Source of the DNA: Dehalococcoidia bacterium
GTDB lineage: Bacteria; Chloroflexota; Dehalococcoidia; UBA2985
Assembly: GCA_030740415.1 (NCBI GenBank)
Contig: JASLXI010000023.1
Span: 1-8,602 of the forward strand
Direction of reading: 5' to 3'
Length of the DNA: 8,602 bases
Part shown: positions 1-6,824 of the stretch, one piece after another
Layout: every line of letters starts with the position of its first letter
How positions within the stretch are numbered: position 1 is the stretch's first letter
Translations under genes and position numbers: made by a program
The notes under the pieces: model-generated
The model's database searches: none
What the model was told of the DNA's origin: nothing
The model's input: the letters and a program-made list of their open reading frames with translations, nothing else

Positions 1-656
1 AGCGGATGATGAATTCCCCGCACCGTCGGTCGCGGGGAAGGTCAGAGTGTATGCGCGTCCATCGCCCGTGCCATGGCGTTCGGCAGTCAGTTGGATATCC
101 TCCGGCGAGACGATATCGATGTCACCAGTTGTGTTGCCATCCTCATTTCCCAGGGCATCGTCCGGCCCATCGCTCGTCCCGGTAACTACCACTATGGGAC
201 TGATCGAGACCAGATCCAGGGTGATTGTTTCGATATCTATGGTTCGCATCTTATGATTCGATGGCCACCGGAGGTCTGGGGACAACTCTCACAGTCCTTA
301 CATCAGGGGGTGTTGTATCCACAATCTCTACCACCACGCATGGCTCTCTGTGCCTCGCTGCCGTCGTTCACGGTCAACGTGGCCGTTGTGGTTCCAAGAG
401 ACAATGTCACCAAGGGTGTTGCATCCGTCGCGATCTCTCTGGCCCTAACCGACCAGCTATCTGTGAGAGCATCACGATCGGGATCGCTGGGGTCTCAACC
501 GTTCAAGCCCACTGACGCCCCTGCGGCAGAAGTCGGCTCAACACCAAGCTGATCGGAACCAGCATACGCTAGTACAAACAAAAGTCGCGGGCTGGTTTGA
601 TTTCCGTCTGCGTCAACAATCAGGATGTGGTAGACTCTTGGAATCCCTAAAGCCAT
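1..656 (-). pseudogene. Degraded PKD/HYR-type secreted repeat protein ('WPPNHK' family), partial
   Basis: Read on the minus strand, this stretch shows in order: a linker (VDADGNQ); the start of a PKD-like domain (AGSDQ, then GASVGLNG, then SDPDRDALTDSWSV); its end (TATLTVNDGSEAQ); a VVVEIVDTTPP linker; the hallmark SPDLRWPSNHKM, a variant of WPPNHKM; and a calcium-binding-like block (DDALGNEDGNTTGDIDI) ending in GTGDGRAYTLTFPATDGAGNSS. This order is standard for secreted multidomain PKD/HYR proteins of environmental bacteria, whose beta-sandwich modules are thought to mediate adhesion or surface display. The reading is broken three times: a TGA at 495-497 where relatives usually have Ser, a frameshift near 334-342, and another near 286-296 just before the NHK block. 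The gene continues past base 1. The 5' end is uncertain: the frame is open from about 686, the first ATG is at 656, and the signal peptide or other N-terminal domain of relatives is missing, so this may also be 5'-truncated. Sequencing error is the main alternative to true decay. The family assignment is firm; its ligand is unknown. Confidence 0.77.
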
Positions 657-674
657 CGAGTGCGCTGCATACAC

Positions 675-679
675 GAGGA
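675..679 (+). promoter_or_regulatory. Ribosome binding site of the MFS gene
   Basis: GAGGA lies ten bases ahead of the ATG at 690. It favours that start over the in-frame GTG at 660, which would add ten residues of non-MFS-like sequence and reach into the opposite-strand pseudogene. Confidence 0.5.
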
Positions 680-689
680 TGTTTTCTTA

Positions 690-1958
690 ATGAGCAGGTT
701 GGGAATTCTAACAGCTCTAAAACACAGGAATTTCCGGGTCTACTGGCTTGGGTTCGTCACATCTGTTTCCGGTATGCAAATGTTCCTGGTGGTCCAGGCC
801 TGGTTGGTGTTCGACCTGACGGGATCCGCCCTTCAACTCGGTTTCCTTGCTCTTGCCAGAGCCCTACCCGCGGTGGCTCTTGGTCTGGTAGGAGGAGTCT
901 TCGCAGACAAGGTCGACCAGCGCCGTCTTCTGATGGCAACCACGTCCAGTATAGCGGTAATCTATCTTGCCCTTGGCACGTTGACAATAACCGGGGTAGT
1001 CCAAGTCTGGCACGTCCTGACGACGGTATTCCTAGTCGGCGGGCTTCAGGCCTTCGACCAGCCGTCTCGACAGGCGATTTTCCCGAATCTTATAGAACGA
1101 CGGGACATGATGAGCGCCGTGGCTCTCAATTCGACCATCCATCCCGGGACGCGTATATTCGGCCCTATTATAGCCGGGCTCATGATCGATTTCATCGGCG
1201 TTCCACAGGTGGGCGCTGCGATAGCGATATTCGTCGTCGCCGGGGCGTACGCAATATTCAGCTACATGCTATTCAGAGTCCATCTACCTTCTGTGGAACG
1301 TTCCATCGGTAACAGCGGCTTCCAGGATATTAAGGATGGAATCAGATACATCATATTTCGACCTGTCTTCCGCCTTCTCATCCTCACTAGCTTCGTCAAC
1401 GCCTTCTTCGGTATGTCCAGCGTCACCCTGATGCCCATTTTCGCCGATAATCTCGTCGGCGAAGCTTCAGGCTCGGCCATCTCTTTGCTATTTTCAGCAA
1501 CTGGCATAGGAGGGCTAATGGGCGCGCTGATCGGAGGATCCTTAGGAGGAATGCGAAGAAGGGGTTGGCTGATTGTCGGTGGGGCGAGTGCGTACGGAAG
1601 CTTGCTCATCGCCTTCGCGTTCTCTCCCTGGTATGGTCTCGCATTGGCCCTGATATGGCTCGCCTCGATTTGCCTCCAGATATTTACTGTGACCGCACAG
1701 AGCACACTCCACACCCTGGTCCCCAACGAATACCGCGGTCGGGTAATGGGGATCTGGGGAATGACTCACTCCCTCATGCAACCCCTTGGTGGCTTGGGGA
1801 TGGGCGGAGCTGCGAGCGTAATCGCAGCGTCCTTGGTAGTCGCCGTTGGTGGAAGTATAGTAGCCCTGTTTGGACTTCTGGGTACAGGTCTTGATAGCCA
1901 GGTGCGCAACATAGGCAGCGAGAGCACTGCAACCACACCGTCCACGGCTGTCTCCTAG
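690..1958 (+). CDS. MFS transporter, DHA3/EntS-like exporter
   Basis: This is a 422-residue inner-membrane secondary transporter, predicted to have 12 helices, of the major facilitator family related to enterobactin exporter EntS and macrolide exporters (MFS_3 type). The N-terminus KHRNFRVYWLG is the typical opening. Residues 65-81 hold motif A (GLVGGVFADKVDQRRLL), the cytoplasmic loop between helices 2 and 3. FDQPSRQAIFPNLI at about 122-135 and VPNEYRGRVMGIW at 344-356 are the other two recognisable family signatures. Such proteins usually export small hydrophobic molecules, drugs or siderophores by proton antiport; the substrate cannot be read here. Length is normal and the frame is intact, unlike both flanking minus-strand genes. 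It is transcribed divergently from the pseudogene on its left, with the start close to that gene's 5' end. No regulator gene is adjacent. One deviation is HPGTRIFGP at 151-159, where relatives usually have an AR-x-x-GP motif. The tail after the last helix is Ser/Thr-rich. Confidence 0.94.
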   Translation: MSRLGILTALKHRNFRVYWLGFVTSVSGMQMFLVVQAWLVFDLTGSALQLGFLALARALPAVALGLVGGVFADKVDQRRLLMATTSSIAVIYLALGTLTITGVVQVWHVLTTVFLVGGLQAFDQPSRQAIFPNLIERRDMMSAVALNSTIHPGTRIFGPIIAGLMIDFIGVPQVGAAIAIFVVAGAYAIFSYMLFRVHLPSVERSIGNSGFQDIKDGIRYIIFRPVFRLLILTSFVNAFFGMSSVTLMPIFADNLVGEASGSAISLLFSATGIGGLMGALIGGSLGGMRRRGWLIVGGASAYGSLLIAFAFSPWYGLALALIWLASICLQIFTVTAQSTLHTLVPNEYRGRVMGIWGMTHSLMQPLGGLGMGGAASVIAASLVVAVGGSIVALFGLLGTGLDSQVRNIGSESTATTPSTAVS

Positions 1959-2077
1959 AGCCGATACGGTAGAGTACGGACAGGACCCCACAAACCCAGC
2001 ACCACTATCAGGATAAATCCTCTCAAATCATTGGGGCCTGTCCAGAGTTTCCTCACCATCTCCAATATTCCCTTCAT
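1955..2077 (-). other. Possible 40-residue membrane small ORF
   Basis: An ATG at 2077 opens a 40-codon frame whose stop overlaps the end of the MFS gene on the other strand. The product has a basic N-terminal part (VRKLWTGPNDLRG), one convincing hydrophobic helix (FILIVVLGLWG) and a short tail (PVRTLPYRL). That layout looks like a single-pass membrane peptide. An in-frame TAG lies three codons upstream, so the frame cannot be extended, and no good ribosome binding site is visible. It also spans the inverted repeat at 1978-2043. It could be a real small protein, the end of a decayed gene, or chance. I do not recognise a family. Confidence 0.22.
1978..2043. repeat. Long-armed inverted repeat downstream of the MFS gene
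   Basis: GGACAGGACCCC at 1978-1989 pairs with GGGGCCTGTCC at 2033-2043, leaving one base bulged. The 43-base interior contains a second small hairpin, AGGA-TAAA-TCCT, at 2010-2021. The structure starts 20 bases after the MFS stop, where a transcription terminator or mRNA 3'-end stabiliser would sit, but no T-run follows on either strand, so it is not a classical intrinsic terminator. Confidence 0.45.
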
Positions 2078-2172
2078 CTGATTACGCTACTTTTCTCTTA
2101 GAATCAACCAGGTTCAAAACCTACGTATCTAGGCTTAAGCCCCCAGAGCATCTTAGGAATGACAGTCTCGTA

Positions 2173-2385
2173 TTATTTGGCATGGGAATAATCTCCTACT
2201 TCTCTGCTGAGGTTTAGAGCAATTCTCGAAGATATTCCTTCAGAAAAGGCTGGGCTCCGGAGATCGTGATATTCGAAGAGCAGCCCGAGGTGCATGCAAG
2301 CCTGTATAACTAAAAGAAGCCGCGCGTCAGTAATCTCGAAACTCAGATAGATGGCACCTATTAATGTTGGTAACAGGAGGCCTGT
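2173..2385 (-). other. Unassigned minus-strand open frame, possible gene remnant
   Basis: Seventy sense codons are open between a TGA at 2386-2388 and a TAA at 2173-2175, but the first ATG is only at 2295, which would leave a 40-residue product. The part before that ATG reads like a membrane helix (LLLPTLIGAIYLSFEITD) and runs smoothly into ARLLLVIQACMHLGLLFEY, so the natural start seems to be missing. The tail (SREVGDYSHAK) is polar. No family is recognised. It could be a fragment of the same lost gene as the 2443-2535 frame, or chance. Confidence 0.2.
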
Positions 2386-2442
2386 TCAATCCTCTTCAGG
2401 TTAGGCTGACCGCGGGTCTATCGGGAAAGAAAAGGGGGTTGG

Positions 2443-2535
2443 TCAGTCGATGACGTTAACACCATATGCCAGAACAGCCACAATAGTGGCACCTATCACG
2501 CGGAGTTTCTGACCAATTCCACCGTTTCCACCCAT
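2443..2535 (-). other. Unassigned 30-residue minus-strand frame with one hydrophobic helix
   Basis: An ATG at 2535 gives a 30-residue product. It has a glycine-rich start (MGGNGGIGQ), a basic patch (KLR) and a helix-like stretch (VIGATIVAVLAYGV), ending in NVID. The same frame is open further upstream to a TGA near 2610. The combination suits a short membrane protein or a broken piece of one. It overlaps the 2496-2714 frame in another phase, so at most one of them is likely to be real. No family is recognised. Confidence 0.18.
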
Positions 2536-2714
2536 GCAATTGGTAGGTGAATCCTGACGTGCAAGACTGCTTGCTTTGTAGGGAGCGTGGCGCCGCACGG
2601 GATATCGCCTTCAAATATCATAGACCCGGTGTACCCAACACCCTGATAAGTCTCAGGCAGGCCTATATTCTCCTCGGTGTCGTGGGCGGGACATAGAATC
2701 GTGAGTATTTGCAC
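2496..2714 (-). other. Unassigned 72-residue minus-strand frame
   Basis: A GTG at 2714, six bases after the haemoglobin pseudogene's final TAG, opens a 72-codon frame on the same strand. The product has two cysteines (in LCPAH and IPCGAT), a plausible beta-rich middle (GYTGSMIFEGDIP) and a mixed tail (VRIHLPIAWVETVELVRNSA). AAGG lies immediately before the GTG, too close for a good ribosome binding site. Composition is protein-like and its position would suit a second gene of a haemoglobin operon, but I recognise no family, and chance is a real alternative. Confidence 0.22.
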
Positions 2715-2719
2715 CTTGA

Positions 2720-3127
2720 CTACCTATTATAGCTATTTATCATGACCATACCGGCACGCTCAACGTAGTCCGTCATCGGTACAGCCACATTAGCCAGAAT
2801 ACCTGTGGAACCCATCGCGGAGGTCATGTGTCCCACTCAAGCATCCCTCTCCGTCTGACCGACAGGAAAGGGTATGTGGCGCGGGCGGGGCCTTGGATGG
2901 CCTCGCTCCAGCATGTATTGCGCCGGTCCATCCCAGTACTGGGCCCAAAAGCAGGCCAGGTGAGCTTTGCCCGGCTCTAGGTCCTGAGGATAGATGGGCC
3001 GCAATACAGGGTCTGCTTCTACCAACTTAAAGAACCGTTTCACAAGCTCCACAAAGAACACTCCTCGGCACACTTGCCCATAGACAGTGATGGGATCGGC
3101 TTCAAAAAATTGGTCATCTCGAGTCAT
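2720..3127 (-). pseudogene. glbO: Group II truncated haemoglobin (trHbO) interrupted by TGA
   Basis: Truncated haemoglobins of group II are small cytoplasmic haem proteins that bind O2 and are linked to NO, peroxide or redox chemistry. The first 96 codons read as this family: VELVKRFFKLVEADPVLRP for helix B and the CD region, YPQDLEPGKAHLACFWAQYW for helix E, then GHPRPRPRHIPFPVG with the expected haem-ligating proximal His at residue 84. The B10 position, usually Tyr in RFY, is Phe33. Codon 97 is TGA (2837-2839), exactly where relatives read ERDAW, the conserved Trp G8. Beyond it the frame stays open for 38 more codons with family-like sequence (VPMTDYVERAGMVMINS, helix H) to a natural TAG at 2720-2722, giving the normal total length of about 135. 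The N-terminal QVCRGVFF also departs from the usual QVGGEEFF. A stop here would remove helices G and H, so the product should be non-functional. Stop-codon recoding or a base-call error are alternatives. Confidence 0.85.
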
Positions 3128-3508
3128 GAGCTAAATCATTGTCCACAGTAGCAAGATGTGAGTCCAAAGACTTCTTACGCCGCGGTAGACAGACATCCAG
3201 ACCCATTATATGCCTACTATTACGCTGATGCCATTCACACATTCTAGGCTATTTCTGTGACTCGCGTGGACGATGCTCTCGTTCCCATAGAGCAAGGCCA
3301 GCTTCTTCCATTCTGGGCTTTCTGTTATACTCCCCGGATACACTGACAGGTAGCAAGATACCTCACGCGTACACCGATGCACAAGCCAGCCTTAGCGAAT
3401 TCGGGGTGAGAAGGGAGTGTCGGGTCTTGATTATCTCCTTAGGTTGTGGGCATCCAGGTCATGACATGGGTAAATCTACGTGGCCAGATGGGCTATTGGC
3501 GTAAGAAT
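3128..3508. other. Intergenic region upstream of the permease genes
   Basis: No gene is recognised on either strand, and reading frames are short and lack family-like sequence. It would carry the upstream region of the minus-strand haemoglobin pseudogene and the promoter of the plus-strand permease genes. The permease frame is already open from a GTG at 3446, so the last 60 bases may be translated if an upstream start is used. Confidence 0.5.
3323..3331 (+). promoter_or_regulatory. Extended -10 promoter candidate for the permease genes
   Basis: TGTTATACT matches the extended -10 pattern TGn-TATAAT with one mismatch in the hexamer. No good -35 box lies at 16-18 bases (TTCTTC is the nearest), which is tolerated by extended -10 promoters. 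It would start transcription near 3338, about 110-170 bases before the possible permease starts. Confidence 0.35.
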
Positions 3509-6500
3509 ATGGCCTGGATCAGGGTCATAGTCTGGCTACTTCCAAAGCGTCTCCGTTCCTCTTGGGTACTCCTGTCGGTCACCTCCTTTGGTATATTGAC
3601 CGCCGTCACTCTAATGGCCGTTGGAGCCATCTATTCCAAAACCCTGGCCGAAGGCGGGCTGCGTCACACCCTGGCTTTAGCCTATCCCGCGGGACTAAAT
3701 GCACAGGTGATGATACAAAACAGGCCTCTAGGGCAGGCCGACTACCAAGGCCTACGGGTTACCGTGGAGGAGATCTTAGATGATCGCCTTGGCTACATGA
3801 TAAAGACTACCCATCGCTCAGGCCGCGCTCAGGGCAATCTACCGCTCGTGATGACCCCTGACGGACCACCTCCCAGCCGAGGGGGTCCCAGGGGTCAGCC
3901 CTTCTTCCTCACCAACTTCGAGAAGCACGTGCAGATTGTGGAAGGCCGCTGGGCTGTGGCCGACCCCGTTTTCCACGATTCTGGCGTAAATATGGAGATG
4001 GTCGTGGGAAGACAGACGGCGTCCGACATGGGATGGGAGGTGGGCGATCAGGTATACATGGTACCTTTCAGCACCGACCCCTCAGAGAGGGTCGAATTCA
4101 CGCTGGTCGGCCTAGTGGAGCCTATAGACCCTTCAGAAGAGTACTGGCTGACTTGGGTTGGCTACTACTTCAGTGCCCAGGATGCAGACCCCTGGACCAT
4201 TGCCCCAATTTACTTGTCGGAGGAAACATTCTTCAACGGTCTGGGAGACAGATACTCCTCTCTTCTGGGAGACTATTGGTGGTTCCTGTTCCTAGATACC
4301 GGACTGATTACCGCCGATACGGCCAAGTCAACTAAAGAGGCCGTTGTCGGACTTGAGAAAACCCTGAACAACCTGTACCCCCGCTCCATGGTCCTCAGTA
4401 CCCTGGAGAAAACTATCACGGATTACCAGCGAGAATTAACGCTGGCCAGAGTACCCCTCTTCCTCTTCCTTTCTCTCGTGGTGGTGGTCATTCTCTATTT
4501 CCTTGTCCTTGTGCTAGGACTGCTCGCTCGCACCCAAAGCGACGCGGCCAACATCCTGAGAAGCAGGGGGGCCAGCATGCTCCAGGTGAGCGGCCTATTT
4601 GCCCTGGGTGAAGGCGTTGTGGTGCTTATTTCCTTATTCTTGGGACCCGTTCTGGCCCTGGGGATTGTGCGATTCCTGCTGGCAAGGACTATAAATCCCG
4701 CAGGAGAGGGCGGCTCTCTGCCCGTTGAACTTACGGTAAACGTGTTCCTTATCGGCGCTATCGGCGGTCTGTCAAGCCTGGGGGTGCTGGCCGCTTCCGG
4801 AATGGGCTTGGCCCGCCTCGGAATGGTGGAGTTTCTCAGAATACGGGCCAGGCCGCCTACGGTACCTCTCTTGCACAGGTACTACGTCGATATTCTGGTA
4901 CTCGCTGCGGTGGGACTCATCTGGTGGCAGATTGAGGACCAAGGAGGGTTCATCCAGAGAGAGCTGTCGGGAAGCGCACTGAAGGAAGTCGACCTCAGTA
5001 TGCTGCTGGGCCCGGTGCTGGTATTGCTGGCAGCGGCCTTCATGATACCAAGGCTTCTGCCATTGCTGATGAAAGCCCTGGCCTGGGCAGGTAAACTTGC
5101 GGCCACGGCATGGGTATCCCTTGCGCTCACGCGAATGTCCCGGGACCCTCTGCCTCATGGCTCTCTGGTAATAATCGTGATGATGGTTGCCGCCCTAGGC
5201 GTGTTCGGAGCCACGTTTCAGTCGACCTTATCGAGGAGCCAACAGGAGCAGACTCTCTTCAGAATAGGTGGAGACCTAGTGGTCAGAGGCCCCTCGCTTT
5301 CGGACTCAGTTCAGGCAGAGATGGCCTCTTTGCCCGGTGTCAGGTCTGTTAGTTCAATAGAACGTGACCTAGGCACAATAATAGGAGTAGACCCAGACAC
5401 CCTGTCAGATACCACCTGGTTCAGGGATGACTTCGCTGGCGTGAGTCTGACCGATCTCTTGGCGCCCTTGAGACAGATCGATGAAGAGTCTCCGAGCATA
5501 GCTCTTCCAACGGACGCCGAAAGCGTCGGCATTTGGATAAGGGTGAACGAACTCAATCAAGGACTGCTCAACCAAATCCCAAATATCTGGGCGCGAGTCA
5601 CAGACGCCTCCGGAAGATACCACAGCCTGTCTCTGGGCACGCTTCCTTACACCCAATCTGGCCAGGACTGGACATACTTGGAAGCAGTGCTCCCTTTGGA
5701 ACATGCGGGAATCGAGCTGCCCTTTAGCGTGGTATCCATCTATATGAGTGGACGATATGGGGGTTCCCTGGGCGGCTTGCAGCCGGGGAGCTTCAGCCTT
5801 GATGACATGACAGCTAAGGGACCCTCCGGTCCCTTGGATGGTACGGTTGTCGAGGGCTTCGAAGACCCCACAGGTCCCAATACATGGATTAGCATTCCTA
5901 ACGTTGACTCGTCAGCAGACAGGGTGGAACTCTCACAAAAGGCAGCCCGTAGCGGTGTTTTGGGCCTTAACTTCTCATGGCGAGACGTGCTGGATAACGC
6001 CCCGCGAGGCATACTGATTCCCGCAGGCCCCTTACCCCTGCCCGCGATCGGTGGCCCCACCTTCCAAATGGGACAGAGGCCGCACATCAAGTCTGGGGAC
6101 CACTTAGTGCCTGTGGTAGTAAGAAACCTGACCGACTACTTTCCCTCTATTAACCTACCTTCCAGGCCGTTCCTGCTGGTAAACACGGATGCCTATAGGG
6201 GTTACATCAGCCGCATGCCCGACTCCGGCACGCTCAGTCCACCCAAGGAAGTTTGGGTTTCCCTAAACGACACAGTCTTGCGCAGCAGTGCCATTCTCTC
6301 CATTGAAAGGCTGCCTGGCGTCACCTCGGTGCAGGACAGGAACGCCGTGGTGGAACTGGCCCAACGCAATCCCCTGGCAGGCGGCGGCTGGAACGGCCTC
6401 ACTATTCTAAGCATGTCCGTGTTGACAATGGCAATAGCTGTCGCCCTGGGCACCTACTCTGCAGTATCGGTCCAGACAAGCCGCATAGACTTAACCATCA

Positions 6501-6808
6501 GCAAAGCTCTGGGTTTTTCCAGCGTCGAGGTTCTCCTGTCCCTGGTATTGGAGCGATTTCTGGTGGCGGTCATCGGGATAGCCGTAGGCAGCATCCTGGG
6601 CCTCTGGCTCAGCGATTGGGTCCTGGGCTTCTTGGGCATAACCATTACTGGAACACCAGCTGTCCCTCCCATGATATTGACCACCCACGGTGGCCTTATA
6701 GCTTTCGTGTACCTGGATCTGGCGGCAGCCCTGGCTATAGCAAGCCTGGTAACCATGTTCTCGGCCCGCAGACTAAATCCGACCGATATTCTTAGGGTGG
6801 GAAATTAG
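3509..6808 (+). CDS. Large FtsX/MacB-type ABC transporter permease
   Basis: This is the membrane subunit of a MacB/LolCE-type ABC exporter or mechanotransducer, about 1099 residues. Order: membrane helix at about 20-42; extracytoplasmic MacB-like domain (about 45-310, with QIVEGRWA); three helices at about 318-340, 363-391 and 408-432, with the cytoplasmic loop ILRSRGAS after the first; three more near 458-473, 495-519 and 552-570; a second extracytoplasmic domain (about 575-960); and a final FtsX block near 963-986, 1008-1044 and 1061-1086, ending in ARRLNPTDILRV, the usual family ending. The second extracytoplasmic part holds a jelly-roll-like insertion, with GQDWTYLEAVLPL at 718, PGSFSLDDMTA at 759 and VVEGFEDPTGPNTWISIP from about 780. 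Length is far above typical MacB permeases (about 400-650) because two permease units are fused. The start is uncertain: GTG 3446, ATG 3461 and ATG 3488 are also in frame and none has a good ribosome binding site. ATG 3509 is preferred because it aligns residue for residue with the start of the downstream paralogue. The ATPase is not in the window; the substrate is unknown, with lipid, lipoprotein or peptide possible. Confidence 0.93.
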   Translation: MAWIRVIVWLLPKRLRSSWVLLSVTSFGILTAVTLMAVGAIYSKTLAEGGLRHTLALAYPAGLNAQVMIQNRPLGQADYQGLRVTVEEILDDRLGYMIKTTHRSGRAQGNLPLVMTPDGPPPSRGGPRGQPFFLTNFEKHVQIVEGRWAVADPVFHDSGVNMEMVVGRQTASDMGWEVGDQVYMVPFSTDPSERVEFTLVGLVEPIDPSEEYWLTWVGYYFSAQDADPWTIAPIYLSEETFFNGLGDRYSSLLGDYWWFLFLDTGLITADTAKSTKEAVVGLEKTLNNLYPRSMVLSTLEKTITDYQRELTLARVPLFLFLSLVVVVILYFLVLVLGLLARTQSDAANILRSRGASMLQVSGLFALGEGVVVLISLFLGPVLALGIVRFLLARTINPAGEGGSLPVELTVNVFLIGAIGGLSSLGVLAASGMGLARLGMVEFLRIRARPPTVPLLHRYYVDILVLAAVGLIWWQIEDQGGFIQRELSGSALKEVDLSMLLGPVLVLLAAAFMIPRLLPLLMKALAWAGKLAATAWVSLALTRMSRDPLPHGSLVIIVMMVAALGVFGATFQSTLSRSQQEQTLFRIGGDLVVRGPSLSDSVQAEMASLPGVRSVSSIERDLGTIIGVDPDTLSDTTWFRDDFAGVSLTDLLAPLRQIDEESPSIALPTDAESVGIWIRVNELNQGLLNQIPNIWARVTDASGRYHSLSLGTLPYTQSGQDWTYLEAVLPLEHAGIELPFSVVSIYMSGRYGGSLGGLQPGSFSLDDMTAKGPSGPLDGTVVEGFEDPTGPNTWISIPNVDSSADRVELSQKAARSGVLGLNFSWRDVLDNAPRGILIPAGPLPLPAIGGPTFQMGQRPHIKSGDHLVPVVVRNLTDYFPSINLPSRPFLLVNTDAYRGYISRMPDSGTLSPPKEVWVSLNDTVLRSSAILSIERLPGVTSVQDRNAVVELAQRNPLAGGGWNGLTILSMSVLTMAIAVALGTYSAVSVQTSRIDLTISKALGFSSVEVLLSLVLERFLVAVIGIAVGSILGLWLSDWVLGFLGITITGTPAVPPMILTTHGGLIAFVYLDLAAALAIASLVTMFSARRLNPTDILRVGN

Positions 6809-6810
6809 TA

Positions 6811-6815
6811 GAGAG
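6811..6815 (+). promoter_or_regulatory. Ribosome binding site of the second permease gene
   Basis: GAGAG sits nine bases before the ATG at 6825, inside the 16-base gap after the first permease stop, supporting translation of both genes from one mRNA. Confidence 0.45.
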
Positions 6816-6824
6816 TAGACAAAT

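Larger units (their letters stand above)
1959..2719. other. Region between MFS gene and haemoglobin pseudogene, no confident gene
   Basis: About 760 bases hold no gene I can assign. On the minus strand there are four short frames (1955-2077, 2173-2385, 2443-2535 and 2496-2714), several with membrane-helix-like composition, listed separately. There is one inverted repeat (1978-2043), a ten-base palindrome GGCTTAAGCC (2132-2141) and a repeated decamer TGGCACCTAT. The plus strand shows nothing convincing. Because the genes on the minus strand on both sides are degraded, old minus-strand coding sequence is the most likely content. Confidence 0.5.

Noticed and set aside
73..552. Plus-strand frame of 159 codons, with a stretch TVNVAVVVPRD resembling the end of a repeat-protein domain
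   Set aside because: The minus strand reads the recognised PKD/WPPNHK landmarks over the same bases; the plus-strand similarity is a mirror effect of the alternating hydrophobic pattern.
628..636. TGGTAGACT as an extended -10 promoter for the MFS gene
   Set aside because: The hexamer matches only four of six consensus positions, there is no -35 box, and the bases belong to the minus-strand pseudogene; too weak to list.
638..1312. Plus-strand frame of 224 codons overlapping the MFS gene
   Set aside because: It lies in another phase of the clear MFS coding sequence and is Arg/Ser-rich shadow sequence without domains.
1542..1991. Minus-strand frame of 149 codons opposite the MFS gene
   Set aside because: It is a shadow of the MFS gene with low-complexity composition and no recognisable family.
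2106..2125. GGTTCAAAACC resembling a tRNA T-loop
   Set aside because: The flanking bases do not form a five-pair stem, and no acceptor or anticodon arm is present.
2837..3127. The 96-codon haemoglobin frame as a complete short gene
   Set aside because: It ends before helices G and H, and family-like sequence continues past the TGA, so it is an interrupted gene and not a natural short form.
4772..5158. Minus-strand frames opposite the first permease (also 5740-6090, 6454-6756 and others)
   Set aside because: They are shadows of a strongly supported membrane-protein gene and show no recognisable domains.
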